Shown: positions 26,232 through 35,071 of the stretch, one piece after another
Layout of the letters: each line of letters begins with the position of its first letter
Numbering within the stretch: position 1 is the stretch's first letter
Assembly (NCBI GenBank): GCA_023431345.1
Contig: JAEYWK010000186.1
Coordinates: 1-64,000, forward strand
Source: Pseudomonadota bacterium
GTDB lineage: Bacteria; Myxococcota_A; Polyangia; Polyangiales; Polyangiaceae
Direction of reading: 5' to 3'
Length of the DNA stretch: 64,000 bases
Program-made: the position numbers and the translations under genes
Notes under the pieces: generated by a model
Told to the model about the DNA's origin: nothing
The model's input: only the letters and a program-made list of their open reading frames with translations
Databases searched by the model: none

Positions 26232-26301
26232 GGCCCTAACATACTCGAAGCCCCCGCGGCGGCGCTTGCCGCCTCGCCGGGGCTCGGGCATCACGGGCGC
26301 G

Positions 26302-28170
26302 GTGACCAGTCACGGCGCCCAGCGAACGCTTCGTCGGGCCGGCTTGATCGGCGCAGGAGGCATGGTGGCGGCGCTCTTGCTGCTGCGGGGTGGAGCCGCT
26401 TCCGACGACGAGGTCACCGCCACGCCGCCGGGCTCGCGGGTCGATGCTCCTCCGACCAGTCTCCCGAGCGATGCCGAGCGCGGCGACGCGCTGCGCCGGC
26501 CCAGCGGCGCGCCGCCGGGCATCAGCTGCGAAGACGCCTTGAGCATCAGCTCCTTCTTGGAGCAGGAGCTCGCGACGCCCGTGATCGCGCCGCTGCCGCG
26601 CGAGCTGTCCGCGCTGTGGGGCAGCATGCTCGATCCGCATGGCTTCTGGTCAGCGTCGCCTGACAGCCCCGTCGCGGAGGCGCTCTCGGCGGAGGCGGAA
26701 GCCATGCTCGCGAGCCTGCGCGATCGGGTGCCGGGCTGCGCCGGCGCGCGCCGCGTCGCGGCGATTTGGCAGCCTTGGCAAGTGAGCCTGGCGGGCGCCT
26801 TCGACGCCGCGTTCAGCGCCGAGAGCGGGCGAGCGCACAGCGCGCGCGAGGTGTTCGAGCTCGCCGCCGAGCCCATCTTCGAAGACGACCCTGTGCGGCG
26901 GACCGGCGTCGAGCTGGCGCGCGAGCTGGGGCGCCGGCTGGGGGCCTTCGCGTCGCGCTTCCCGGCTCAGCGCGAGCTGGTGTACGAGGCGCGCGGCCGC
27001 TACCTGCCGCTCGACGAGGCGGTGCTCGCCGAGATCGCGACGCTCTCGGCGCTGCGCGCCTATGTTCCGCTCGTCGATCCCCACGGTGACTTCGCGCCGT
27101 TCGACGAAGAGTGGTCGCTTTACGCGGGCGACGAGACGCTCGACGCAGGCTCGCCGCTCTGGGCCGACGTCACGCGCACCCCGCTCGGCGCCCGCGTCGT
27201 GGCCGATCCCACGCCGCCTCTCCAAGTCGACGACCTGGTCTTGAGCATCGACGGCCTGTCGCTGGCCGGCGCGACCGTCGACCAAATCGAGCAAGCGGCT
27301 CGCTCCGAGCCGGAAGGCGGGAGCTTCCGATTGGAGGTGCTGCGGCAAGGCGAGCCAGCGCCGCTGTCGCTCGAGGTGCCGCTCGCGGCCGCATCCCGGC
27401 CGGGTGAGCTGGAGCTCGAGCACATCGAGTACGGCGGGCAACGGCGGGTGCTGCGCATCGCCATTCACGACGTCGGCGACGAGCTCGGCGTAGAGCTCGC
27501 GGACGTGCTGGAGCGGGAAGGCTCCCGCGCGGCAGCGCTGCTGCTCGATTTGCGCGGAAACGGCGGCGGCTCGCTCGACGCCGCCGTCGACGCGCTCGGC
27601 CTCTTTTTGCCGGGCGCGCGGCTCTTCCCGCTGATTCATCGCGGCAGCGTGACCGAGCTCGTCGAGGCTCCGCGCCGGCAACCGTCGTACGCGGGGCCGC
27701 TGGCGGTGCTGGTCGACGGAGACACGGCCAGCGCTGCCGAAATGCTGGCGGGGGCCGTCCAGGCTTACGAGCGCGGCGTGCTGATCGGCTCGCGCACGTT
27801 CGGCAAAGGTTGCGTTCAGGAGTATTTCGGCGCCGTCGTGCCGAGCGGCGTGCTGCGCATGACCACCCTGCAGTTCGTGATGCCGAGCGGCAAGGCGCTG
27901 CAGCAGATCGGCCTCACTCCCGACCTCGCGCTGAAGCTCGCTCCGGCGCTGGAGCGGGAATCGGAGCTCGCTCGGCAGCCCATCACGTACGCGGGACCCG
28001 ATGTGCGCGATCGGCGGGTGCCGGCGGGCCCGCCCTGGCCGCGCTTGATCGGCTCGCCCGGTCCGTGCCAGGAGGCGCTGGTCTGCTCGGCGCTTTCGCG
28101 CCTTTCTGGTGTGAGGCCGGGGGCCTCGAGCGGCGCGCGGGCCACTCGACCTCGTGCAGGCTCGCGGTAA
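26302..28170 (+). CDS. S41 family C-terminal processing peptidase
   Basis: A 622-residue protease with an N-terminal signal or anchor (RTLRRAGLIGAGGMVAALLLL), a helical N-terminal region, a PDZ domain (~295-365, with DDLVLSIDGLSLAGATVDQI) and the S41 catalytic core: LLLDLRGNGGG, VDGDTASAAEM (Ser477) and GSRTFGKGCVQ (Lys502), spaced 25 residues apart as in CtpA/Prc. It should cleave periplasmic proteins near their C-termini. The GTG at 26302 preserves the positively charged leader; an ATG at 26362 sits too close to AGGAGG. It is transcribed divergently from the fusion gene with 70 bases between starts. Confidence 0.88.
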   Translation: MTSHGAQRTLRRAGLIGAGGMVAALLLLRGGAASDDEVTATPPGSRVDAPPTSLPSDAERGDALRRPSGAPPGISCEDALSISSFLEQELATPVIAPLPRELSALWGSMLDPHGFWSASPDSPVAEALSAEAEAMLASLRDRVPGCAGARRVAAIWQPWQVSLAGAFDAAFSAESGRAHSAREVFELAAEPIFEDDPVRRTGVELARELGRRLGAFASRFPAQRELVYEARGRYLPLDEAVLAEIATLSALRAYVPLVDPHGDFAPFDEEWSLYAGDETLDAGSPLWADVTRTPLGARVVADPTPPLQVDDLVLSIDGLSLAGATVDQIEQAARSEPEGGSFRLEVLRQGEPAPLSLEVPLAAASRPGELELEHIEYGGQRRVLRIAIHDVGDELGVELADVLEREGSRAAALLLDLRGNGGGSLDAAVDALGLFLPGARLFPLIHRGSVTELVEAPRRQPSYAGPLAVLVDGDTASAAEMLAGAVQAYERGVLIGSRTFGKGCVQEYFGAVVPSGVLRMTTLQFVMPSGKALQQIGLTPDLALKLAPALERESELARQPITYAGPDVRDRRVPAGPPWPRLIGSPGPCQEALVCSALSRLSGVRPGASSGARATRPRAGSR

Positions 28171-28250
28171 TCTACCAACAATTGCGCGAAGCCTGCCACG
28201 ACGCAGGGTTTTTGGTATACGGCGGGGTCCTCGTCCTAGAAAACGTCAAC

Positions 28251-29651
28251 ATGTCGGGAAGTCCAGAAAAGGCCGGAGTCAGGCGTCGCCGCCGCGACGA
28301 CGACACCGACGGGCTCGATGAGCTCGGCCAGCCTGCGGAAGCCGACGATCACGAGCTCGAAGAGTTTCGCTACGAGGTCGAGGACATGGCCGACGACGAC
28401 GACGATGAGTCGTCGGCGGCCGGCTCCGATCGTCCCGACGACGGGCGCCCGCGGCCGACCGTGTACCCGCTCGAGCTCGATGAGGATCGTATCGACCCGG
28501 ACGCGGCCAAGGTGGTGCGACGCCTGACGCGCCAAGGTTACGAAGCGTACCTGGTCGGCGGCTGCGTCCGCGATCTCCTGCTCGGGCGTCGCCCCAAAGA
28601 CTTCGACGTGTGCACGAGCGCGCGCCCCGACGACGTGCGGCGCCTGTTCCGTAACTCGCGCGTGATCGGCCGGCGCTTTCGCTTGGTTCACGTGCTGTTC
28701 GGCGGGGGTAAGGTCATCGAGACGGCTACCTTCCGGCGCGCGCCGGAGGCCGACGAAGATCGCGGCGCCGAAGACCTGCTGATCCGGAACGACAATGTGT
28801 TCGGCGAGGCCCATCAAGACGCGCGCCGCCGCGATTTCACCATCAACGCGCTGTTTTACGATCTCGAGCGCGCCGAGGTGCTCGACTGGGTCGGCGGCAT
28901 GCCCGACATCGAGAAGCGCGCCGTGCACACCATCGGCAAGCCGCTGGTGCGCTTCCTCGAAGATCCGGTGCGCATCCTGCGCGCCATCAAGTTCAGCGCG
29001 AAGCTCGACCTGGGCATCACGCCGGAGACGTATGACGCCATCGTCGAGGCGCGCAAAGCGCTGGCGCGCGCCGCCAAGCCGCGTCTGTTCGAGGAGATTT
29101 TGCGGCTGATGCGCGAAGGCGCCGCGCACCGGGCGCTGTTCCTGTGCTGGGAAACCGGCGTGCTCGACGTGCTCTTGCCCGAGCTGTCGACGTTCCTCGC
29201 CGATCGCGATGAAGACGACGACCGCGTCTGGCAGCTGCTGCAAGAGGTGGATCGGCGCACGATCGAGAGCGGCTCGCTCGACGACGTCGTGCTGTGGACG
29301 GTGCTGCTCTCGGAGCCGCTGCGCGAGGCGTGCGACGGCGCGCGCGACCGCGTGGAGACGGCGCACGAGTTCTTGGAAGGTGTCGTCGATCGCTTGAACG
29401 TGCCGCGGCGCATCGCGGAGTCGATTCGGCGCATCGTCGCGCTCATGCCCCGCCTCGAGTCGGGGCGGGGCGGACGCTTCTCTCGCACTCCGCTCTATCC
29501 GGTGGCGATGGAAGTGCTCGACATCTATCGGGCTGCGCTCGGCGACGCGGCGGAGGGCGCCTTCGACGCCCCCGAGCCGACCGGTGACGCGGCGGCGCTG
29601 GCGCCGACCGGTGAGCGCCGTCCCCGCCGGCGTCGGCGTCGCCGTCGCTGA
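28251..29651 (+). CDS. pcnB: Poly(A) polymerase (PcnB) of the class II nucleotidyltransferase family
   Basis: A 466-residue protein. The head domain has LVGGCVRDLLLG (101-112) and the catalytic Asp pair in KDFDVC (Asp117, Asp119), then RVIGRRFRLVHVLFGGG, RRDFTINALFYD, and FLEDPVRILRAIKFSAKL. The GRRFRLVHV form and the Arg-rich tail (PRRRRRRRR) favour poly(A) polymerase over CCA-adding enzyme. An acidic leader (~16-60, many Asp) precedes the catalytic head and is unusual for E. coli PcnB. The ATG at 28251 lacks a strong ribosome site. Tail addition to RNA 3' ends promotes decay in bacteria. Confidence 0.88.
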   Translation: MSGSPEKAGVRRRRRDDDTDGLDELGQPAEADDHELEEFRYEVEDMADDDDDESSAAGSDRPDDGRPRPTVYPLELDEDRIDPDAAKVVRRLTRQGYEAYLVGGCVRDLLLGRRPKDFDVCTSARPDDVRRLFRNSRVIGRRFRLVHVLFGGGKVIETATFRRAPEADEDRGAEDLLIRNDNVFGEAHQDARRRDFTINALFYDLERAEVLDWVGGMPDIEKRAVHTIGKPLVRFLEDPVRILRAIKFSAKLDLGITPETYDAIVEARKALARAAKPRLFEEILRLMREGAAHRALFLCWETGVLDVLLPELSTFLADRDEDDDRVWQLLQEVDRRTIESGSLDDVVLWTVLLSEPLREACDGARDRVETAHEFLEGVVDRLNVPRRIAESIRRIVALMPRLESGRGGRFSRTPLYPVAMEVLDIYRAALGDAAEGAFDAPEPTGDAAALAPTGERRPRRRRRRRR

Positions 29652-29703
29652 GGCGGTCGACGCTTCGTGCGCCGACTGAACGACGGCGGGCAAGGGCCGT
29701 AAG

Positions 29704-29730
29704 TTCCGCGGGCAGCTGCCCGCGCGAACC
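29704..29730. terminator. Hairpin between convergent pcnB and FHA genes
   Basis: An 18-base perfect palindrome (CGCGGGCAGCTGCCCGCG, 29708-29725) flanked by GTTC and GAAC that extend the stem with one bulged base. It sits 53 bases after the pcnB stop and 34 bases beyond the FHA stop, so it can serve both strands as a terminator. No clear T-run is present. Confidence 0.5.
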
Positions 29731-29763
29731 CCGGCCTACCCGAGAGGACGCAGAGAGCCGCGC

Positions 29764-30765
29764 TCAGTTCGCGTTGAGCTCGATCCGCAGCAGCTTCTTG
29801 CCGATGAACACGTAGTCGCCGTGCGACAGCGCGCGCTCCGCTTTGAGGCGCAGGTAAGTGCCGTTGCGGCTCTCGAAGTCGGTCAGCACGAACTTGCCGT
29901 CCTTCTCCTCGACCGTCGCGTGCTTGGCCGACATGAACATGTCGCCGGGGAAGTTCAAATCGCCATCTTCGCGGCCAATCTGCAGCGTGTTCCCGCGCGC
30001 GCAGATCGTCATGCCGATGGCCCCGCCTTCGAGCACTTGGTTCAGCCGGAACGCGCTCGGGTACTTCGGGGACGAATAGAAGAACGTACCGTCTGGATCG
30101 GCGCCGTCGGATGCCTTCGGCGTGGGGTCGAGGCGGAAGACTTGCTCTCCGACCACGAACTGGTCGCCGGGGCCGATCTCGACCGAGCCGCGAATGCGGA
30201 AGTACACGCCGTTCAGCGAGCCTTCGTCGCGGACGACCAAGCGGTTGTCGCGATAGAAGAAATTCGCGTGCTTGGGCGAGATGAACGGATCATCCGGGAA
30301 CTCGAGCTGGCCCTGGCGTCCGAGCAGGTGCTGATCGGCCTTCAGGTGGTACGACAGGCCATCCATGCCCTCGCCGCGGATCAAGATCAGGCGAGCCTTC
30401 GCCGGATCTTGCATGTCGCCGTAGAACTCCGCGTGCAGGTGCATCATGGCTTCCGGCACGGGGGTGCCGCAGCGACCGCAGAACTTGTGCCCACTGGGCA
30501 CCGGGGTCATGCACGACTCGCAGACGTAGTACCTGGCTTGATCCATCCGCTCCTCCTCGAGGCTCGAGGTTGCGAGGTCAATCCTCGCTGACGCTTCGAA
30601 GCCTCCAACAATTTCGCCCGGATGGGAAGATCTCGGTCCCGCCGGCTTGCTGGCCGATATGAACGTCACGTCGTGTCCGCAAGAGCTGCAGCGCGCCGCC
30701 CCCATCGGATTGAAGGAATCGCAGCGTCCGCAGACGATCCCGACGTCGAGCGATCCGAAGGCCAT
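29764..30765 (-). CDS. Protein with two zinc ribbons and two FHA domains
   Basis: A 333-residue cytosolic protein. The first zinc ribbon is CGRC...CSSC (C12, C15, C26, C29). The second is CESC...CGRC (~80-105). FHA 1 has LLGRQGQLEFPDD, SPKHANFFY and EGSLNGVY; FHA 2 has LQIGREDGDLNFPGD, SAKHATVEE and ESRNGTYL. FHA domains bind phosphothreonine, so this is a likely reader for the Ser/Thr kinases common in myxobacteria. The ATG at 30765 follows GAGGGG; an in-frame ATG at 30780 is also possible. It looks monocistronic. Confidence 0.88.
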   Translation of the reverse strand: MAFGSLDVGIVCGRCDSFNPMGAARCSSCGHDVTFISASKPAGPRSSHPGEIVGGFEASARIDLATSSLEEERMDQARYYVCESCMTPVPSGHKFCGRCGTPVPEAMMHLHAEFYGDMQDPAKARLILIRGEGMDGLSYHLKADQHLLGRQGQLEFPDDPFISPKHANFFYRDNRLVVRDEGSLNGVYFRIRGSVEIGPGDQFVVGEQVFRLDPTPKASDGADPDGTFFYSSPKYPSAFRLNQVLEGGAIGMTICARGNTLQIGREDGDLNFPGDMFMSAKHATVEEKDGKFVLTDFESRNGTYLRLKAERALSHGDYVFIGKKLLRIELNAN

Positions 30766-31008
30766 GAACCCCTCGGTCATACTACCGCTGGCAGGCCCCG
30801 CCAAAGGTTACGAGCTGGCTGCACCGCTGGCCGTGAGCGCGCGCGCCCTCGTGCGGTTTTCGCCCTTCGTCAACCCGGCTTCATGAAGTGCCGGGAGCTC
30901 GCGCCGTCCAGCTCGGCCCGCCAGCGACCCCGCCCGAGCCCCGACGTCGCGCTCGCCACGGCCCCCGCCGGGACGACCGCCCTCGGAGGAGACGGGGGCT
31001 GCTCGCGC

Positions 31009-31653
31009 TCAGCGAATGACCTGATTGCGCCGCGCTGTGTCGAAGTAGCCGCCCGCGCCCACCAAGCGGAAGAACACGGTCTCGGTGCAAGTCTCGCGCA
31101 GCACGGGGCCGAAGTCGCGCGAGTCGTAGGGAAAGAGCCGGTTGTCGCTGACGAGCCAGACGTGGCCGTCCGGTACGGTTTGTTTCACTTCTCTCGGCGC
31201 GCGCGCGCGCGGCGGTATCTCGCCGCGCAGGTGCGTCACCCCGCCGATCGCTTCGAGCGAGCAGTGCTGCTCCACCTCCACGCCCGTCTCGGGATCGTGC
31301 TCGAGAAAGGTCCTTTCGGCGCAGTTGCCTTCGACGTCTTGCGTCTTGCCATTCACGGTGATTTTGGCGCCGACGATGGTGAGCTCATCGCGCTCTTCGC
31401 CGACGAGTCGACCGATCACCACGCGACTTTCGTCCTCGGGCTCGGGGCACATCACCAGATCGCCGAAGCCTGGCTTGGTCAGGCGCCAGAGCAGGATCAG
31501 GTCGCCCGGCGCGATGCTGGGTGAGAGCGACGCGGTGAAGAAGGGCGCGTCGTGCGGCACGCGCCACCAACGGAGGGCGGTGGCCCGCGACAGACCGATG
31601 AGCACGCCCAGCACGAGCGCGACCCAGAACAGAACGCGAAACAACTTGCGCAT
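31009..31653 (-). CDS. S26 family signal peptidase-like protein
   Basis: A 214-residue protein with one N-terminal membrane helix (LFWVALVLGVLIGL). The Ser box is SLSPSIAPGD (Ser42 at the place of the catalytic Ser in SMxPT). The late box is VSDNRLFPYDSRDFG, matching GDNxxxSxDSRxxG. The middle box, where signal peptidase I has K-R-V-x-G with the general-base Lys, reads SRVVIGRLVGE, with Arg77 or Ser76 instead. It is therefore an S26 relative whose mechanism is doubtful, or which uses a variant base. There is no second lepB in the window. It lies between the FHA gene and the S1 protease gene on the same strand. Confidence 0.8.
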   Translation of the reverse strand: MRKLFRVLFWVALVLGVLIGLSRATALRWWRVPHDAPFFTASLSPSIAPGDLILLWRLTKPGFGDLVMCPEPEDESRVVIGRLVGEERDELTIVGAKITVNGKTQDVEGNCAERTFLEHDPETGVEVEQHCSLEAIGGVTHLRGEIPPRARAPREVKQTVPDGHVWLVSDNRLFPYDSRDFGPVLRETCTETVFFRLVGAGGYFDTARRNQVIR

Positions 31654-31748
31654 GCGGATCGAAGCGCCGGACTCGACCGGCCGCGATCTACGAGCTTACG
31701 GCCCCCGAAGGCGCAAGTCGATCGCTCGGGCGAGCCCGGCGCGGGCCG

Positions 31749-32585
31749 CTAGCGCTTGCAGTCGACGGGGGGCAGCTCGGCCAAGCTTTGCCCCTTGGAA
31801 ACGGCTTCGGCGCGCGCGAACAGCGCCCGGAAGCGGTCCAAGCGAGTGAACTCGGCGCGATCGGCCGTGGCTTCGCTCGCGTCCATGACCGCGGCCGAGA
31901 TGACGCCGACGACGTCGCCGGCTCGGCTCACCACGGGGCCGCCCGAGTCACCCGGGCAAATCGACGCGGTGGCTCGGAACCTCGCGTCGGAGACGGTGTC
32001 GATGGCGGCGACCGGTCGCTTGCGGCGGTGCAGCGCGTCGGTCGACAGCGCGCAGCGACCGAAGCCGATGGGCTCGATCTCTTCTTTGAGTAGCGGAGGG
32101 CTATCGATGCGAGCCCCGCGCGTCTCCATACCGACGAGGCGGCGATCGAGCACCAATATCGCGATGTCGCCGTCGCCTGCCGCGTAGCCGCAGGTCGGCG
32201 CCACGATTTCGCGCACGCCCGCCTCGCCCCAAGGCAGGTCTTCACCGCCGAGCTCCACCTGGATCTCGCTGGCGTCGACGTCGTATTTCAGCATTTCGCC
32301 GGAGGGTGAGCGCGCCGATACGCAGTGGTGCGCCGTGAGCACGCGGTCGTCTTCGACCAGCGCCCCCGAGCAGGTCACGCTGCCGATCACGATGCGCACG
32401 ACGTAGTCGTCTTTGCTGCTGAGCACGAAGGGTAGGTCGAGGCTGGGCGGCACCGTCGGGGCCGGCGCTGAGGCGGGCCGAGGCGCCGCCGCTGGCGCTT
32501 GGGAGAAGAACGGCAGCCGCGCGCAGCCGACTCCCAGGCTCGACAGCGCGAGACAAAGCCCCAACGACGCTCGCAGGCTGCTCAA
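31749..32585 (-). CDS. Trypsin-like (S1) serine protease lipoprotein
   Basis: A 278-residue product from the TTG at 32585, which yields a compact lipoprotein signal (SLRASLGLCLALSSLGVGC). A TTG at 32621 would add 12 residues. The catalytic triad is visible: His in VLTAHHC, Asp in DGDIAILVLD, Ser in CPGDSGGPV. A ~30-residue Pro/Ala linker follows the lipid anchor. It should be anchored in the envelope and degrade or process proteins there. Several paired Cys suggest disulfides. Confidence 0.85.
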   Translation of the reverse strand: MSSLRASLGLCLALSSLGVGCARLPFFSQAPAAAPRPASAPAPTVPPSLDLPFVLSSKDDYVVRIVIGSVTCSGALVEDDRVLTAHHCVSARSPSGEMLKYDVDASEIQVELGGEDLPWGEAGVREIVAPTCGYAAGDGDIAILVLDRRLVGMETRGARIDSPPLLKEEIEPIGFGRCALSTDALHRRKRPVAAIDTVSDARFRATASICPGDSGGPVVSRAGDVVGVISAAVMDASEATADRAEFTRLDRFRALFARAEAVSKGQSLAELPPVDCKR

Positions 32586-32797
32586 GGTGGGGACCCCAGG
32601 TGCACAGTCATGCTTCGACAACCGTCGCGTGCGGAATGTTCCGACACTCGACCAAGGATATGCTTGGAAATGATTTTCGGAAATCGCCGCGCGACGCGCC
32701 CGCGTGAACGTCGATGTGCGCCGATGTACGCCAGTAGCGCGCCCGGCGCCGCGCGACGCGAGCTACCGAGGGGCCGCCGACGAGCGAGGAGACGAGC

Positions 32798-32833
32798 GAG
32801 AAGTCACGCGAGAAGTCACGCGAGAAGTCACGC
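32798..32833. repeat. Three perfect 12-base tandem repeats at the end of proB
   Basis: The unit GAGAAGTCACGC is present three times in a row (32798-32809, 32810-32821, 32822-32833). Read on the minus strand, each unit contains TGA in the proB frame. The proB stop lies in the third copy (first reached on the minus strand), and the next two copies supply back-up in-frame stops 12 and 24 bases later. Slippage would change repeat number without altering the protein. Confidence 0.85.
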
Positions 32834-33964
32834 GAGGACGAGGTCGTCCTTGTGCACGACCACGATGTCCTTCGCGTCTCCGCCGAAGGCGACCTCCAGC
32901 TCGGAGAGCTGCTTGCCGGCGGCGCGCGAAACGTCGAGCGCGCCGAGCCGGCTCAACCCGCGACCGATGTCGTTGCCGCTGGCCCCGACCAGCTTTACGG
33001 CGTCGCCCGCGTTGAACTCCCCGCGCACGCCCAGCACGCCGACCGGCAACAAGCTGCTTTTCCCGCCGCGGAGCGCCTTTTCGGCGCCCGCGTCGACGAG
33101 CACGGTGCCGCGCGGGCGCAGCGTGTAGGCGATCCAGTGCTGACGTGCGCGCAGCGCGGCGCGGCGCGGCACGAGCGTGCCCACGTCGGCCCCGGCTACG
33201 ATGTCGCGGATGACATGGGGCCGCGACGCCTGCGCGATGACCACCGACGCGCCGGAGTGACAAGCCTTGTTGGCGGCGTCGAGCTTGCTGTGGATACCGC
33301 CGCTGCCCAGGCGCTCGCCCGATTGGATCACGGTGCCGAGCTCCGCGTCGTCACTCATCAGGCTGATGCGTTTCCCGTTCGTGTCGAGCACTCCCTCGAC
33401 GTCGGTCAGCAGGATCAGCAGGTCCGCCGAGACGAGCGGGGCCACCATCGCCGCGAGCTGGTCGTTGTCGAGGCGGATTTCAGCCGTCGAGACGGTGTCG
33501 TTCTCGTTCACCACCGGAATGGCGCCCGCTTCGAGCAGCTCGGCGAAGGCGTCGCGGGCGTTGTTGACGCGCTCGCGGTCGGCAAGGTCATCGTGGGTGA
33601 GGAGCACCTGCGCCACCGTGAGCCCGCGAGCCGTGAACGCCTCGTCCCAGCGTCGCATCAGCACGCTTTGACCGGCCGCGGCCGCGGCTTGCAGCTTCCC
33701 CGTCTCGGTGGGGCGCGTGCGGTAGCCGAGGCGGCTCATTCCGAACGCGATCGCGCCGCTCGTGACCAGCACGAAGCCGCGCTTGGGCTCGGCCAGTGCT
33801 GCCAGCTGCTCCGCGAAGCTCTGTTGCAAGTCGCCATCGGCGGCCAGGGCCTTGGACCCGACCTTGATCACGATGCGACGGGACTGCGGGAGCTCACTGC
33901 GTGTCGTCACGGCGCCGGTCAATAGCGCGTCGGCGTGGCGGCCGGCAAGCGAGTCGACCGCCAT
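32828..33964 (-). CDS. proB: Glutamate 5-kinase with PUA domain
   Basis: A 378-residue ProB. The amino-acid kinase domain (~28-255) has VIKVGSKALA, LVTSGAIAFGMSRLG, PVVNENDTVSTAEI and DNDQLAAMVAPLVSADLLILLTDVEG; the GSGGIHSKLDAANKA stretch is also typical. A C-terminal PUA domain (~285-365) follows. It phosphorylates glutamate in proline synthesis; proA is not in the window. The N-terminal ~25 residues are less conserved. The start codon follows a GC-rich hairpin that includes its AAGGGG ribosome site. The cytochrome c gene lies 42 bases upstream on the same strand. Confidence 0.93.
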   Translation of the reverse strand: MAVDSLAGRHADALLTGAVTTRSELPQSRRIVIKVGSKALAADGDLQQSFAEQLAALAEPKRGFVLVTSGAIAFGMSRLGYRTRPTETGKLQAAAAAGQSVLMRRWDEAFTARGLTVAQVLLTHDDLADRERVNNARDAFAELLEAGAIPVVNENDTVSTAEIRLDNDQLAAMVAPLVSADLLILLTDVEGVLDTNGKRISLMSDDAELGTVIQSGERLGSGGIHSKLDAANKACHSGASVVIAQASRPHVIRDIVAGADVGTLVPRRAALRARQHWIAYTLRPRGTVLVDAGAEKALRGGKSSLLPVGVLGVRGEFNAGDAVKLVGASGNDIGRGLSRLGALDVSRAAGKQLSELEVAFGGDAKDIVVVHKDDLVLA

Positions 33965-33969
33965 GCACC

Positions 33970-33988
33970 GGGGCCCTTGCGGGGCCCC
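33970..33988 (-). promoter_or_regulatory. Hairpin over the proB ribosome site
   Basis: GGGGCCC at 33970-33976 pairs with GGGCCCC at 33982-33988 around a five-base loop. On the minus strand this stem includes the AAGGGG ribosome site and ends five bases before the proB ATG. It could end the cytochrome c transcript or mask proB translation. There is no T-run. Confidence 0.4.
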
Positions 33989-34006
33989 TTCTGTTTCGGG
34001 CCTAGC

Positions 34007-34753
34007 TCAGGTGCCGCCGAGGAACTGCGCGATCATCGTGACCTCGGCGTCGGTCAGGATGTCGGCGCCGAACGCGGGCATGTAAAGGCCGCGCTGCGCC
34101 GGATCCGCTCCGGCCCCCGCACGCACCGTCGCCGTGATGGTGGCGGTGGGGAGCGCCGAGGCCTTGACCGGTACGCTGCCGCCGCCGCCGGTTGGGCCGT
34201 GACAGTTGGCGCAGTAGTCGAGGTACAAGCCCTGACCGGTGGTGGGCTTCGGCTGCCCGGCGAGCCAGGTCTGGATCTCCGCGAGCTGGGCTGTCGTCAG
34301 GCTTGCCTCGGGGAAGGGAGACATGAACGACGAGGGGCGACCGTTGCGGACCACGTAGTTCGAGTAGGTAGCAGGGGTATGGCGGATCTCAGGGCCCAAG
34401 CTGGCGGCGCCTTGCCCGTGAGTGCCGTGGCAACCGTTGCAGCCCATCTTGGTGTACCCCTCGGGGGCGGGCGCCGGCCCAGCCACGGCGTCAGTAGCCG
34501 AGAGGATCGTGAAAGCGGCTGCGCCCGCCACGTACTGGCCGGTCATCTTCGGGACGCCCGACGCCGGTGCGCCGCCGCTGCCACCGCCAGCGGTCACACC
34601 GCCCGTGGCCATACCGCCAGCGGCCATGCCGCCAGCGGCCATGCCGCCGTTGGGACCGCTATTCGCCGGGTCTTCGGACGAGCAGCCACTCGTCGCTGAG
34701 ATGGAAAGCAGACCCAACGCCAACATCCCAAGCAAGTACGAACTCTTCTTCAT
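34007..34753 (-). CDS. Dihaem cytochrome c lipoprotein
   Basis: A 248-residue protein with lipoprotein signal (SYLLGMLALGLLSISATSGC), a Gly/Met/Ala repeat linker (GGMAAGGMAAGGMATGG), and two cytochrome c domains with haem motifs CNGCH and CANCH. Distal Met ligands are likely in SFMSPFPEASLT and LYMPAFG. It should carry electrons in the periplasm, anchored to a membrane. The ATG at 34753 follows GAGGAG; an in-frame extension to 34807 is not needed. The terminal-oxidase or dehydrogenase partner is not in the window. Confidence 0.9.
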   Translation of the reverse strand: MKKSSYLLGMLALGLLSISATSGCSSEDPANSGPNGGMAAGGMAAGGMATGGVTAGGGSGGAPASGVPKMTGQYVAGAAAFTILSATDAVAGPAPAPEGYTKMGCNGCHGTHGQGAASLGPEIRHTPATYSNYVVRNGRPSSFMSPFPEASLTTAQLAEIQTWLAGQPKPTTGQGLYLDYCANCHGPTGGGGSVPVKASALPTATITATVRAGAGADPAQRGLYMPAFGADILTDAEVTMIAQFLGGT

Positions 34754-35071
34754 CTGGCTCCTCGAACTAGTGTCCACTGGTGTGGTCGATCCGCCGGGAA
34801 TCGGCAACCCACATGCGTGTCTTATGCAAGCCCGGACCTTCCGGGTACATGGCTAAGTGGCCCGAGCGTCACCAAATCACCCCAGGTAGTGGGGCTCCTT
34901 CCAAAAATGAAACGCGATCGACTCGTTCCGATACGCTGCTCGAAGCCGTGTGGCTGCGGCGACTGTCGAGCACCTTCACGGGATTTTTCTGCCCAGAATC
35001 GGCCATCGAACCCGAACCGACCTTCGACTGTAAGCTCGCCCCGTCCGCGCAGTTCTCGAAGGGTGATAGCG
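34754..35071. other. 318-base divergent intergenic region
   Basis: This separates the minus-strand cytochrome c gene from the plus-strand DUF4139 pair and should hold promoters for both. AGTG-tc-CACT at 34769-34778 is a small inverted repeat 15 bases upstream of the cytochrome gene start. I could not assign -35/-10 boxes with confidence. The frames crossing it (34780-35214 and the 5' extension of the next gene from 34817) have no coding character. Confidence 0.5.

Noticed and set aside
22862..26294. A cobalamin riboswitch upstream of the BtuF-like importer.
   Set aside because: The importer genes have no leader; they lie inside an operon. No B12-box-like sequence was recognised before the first gene, where only ~70 bases separate it from the divergent gene.
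26221..26301. Possible overlap of the fusion gene and the S41 peptidase gene if the longest frames are used.
   Set aside because: Shorter starts at 26231 and 26302 remove the overlap and fit the domain and leader boundaries better.
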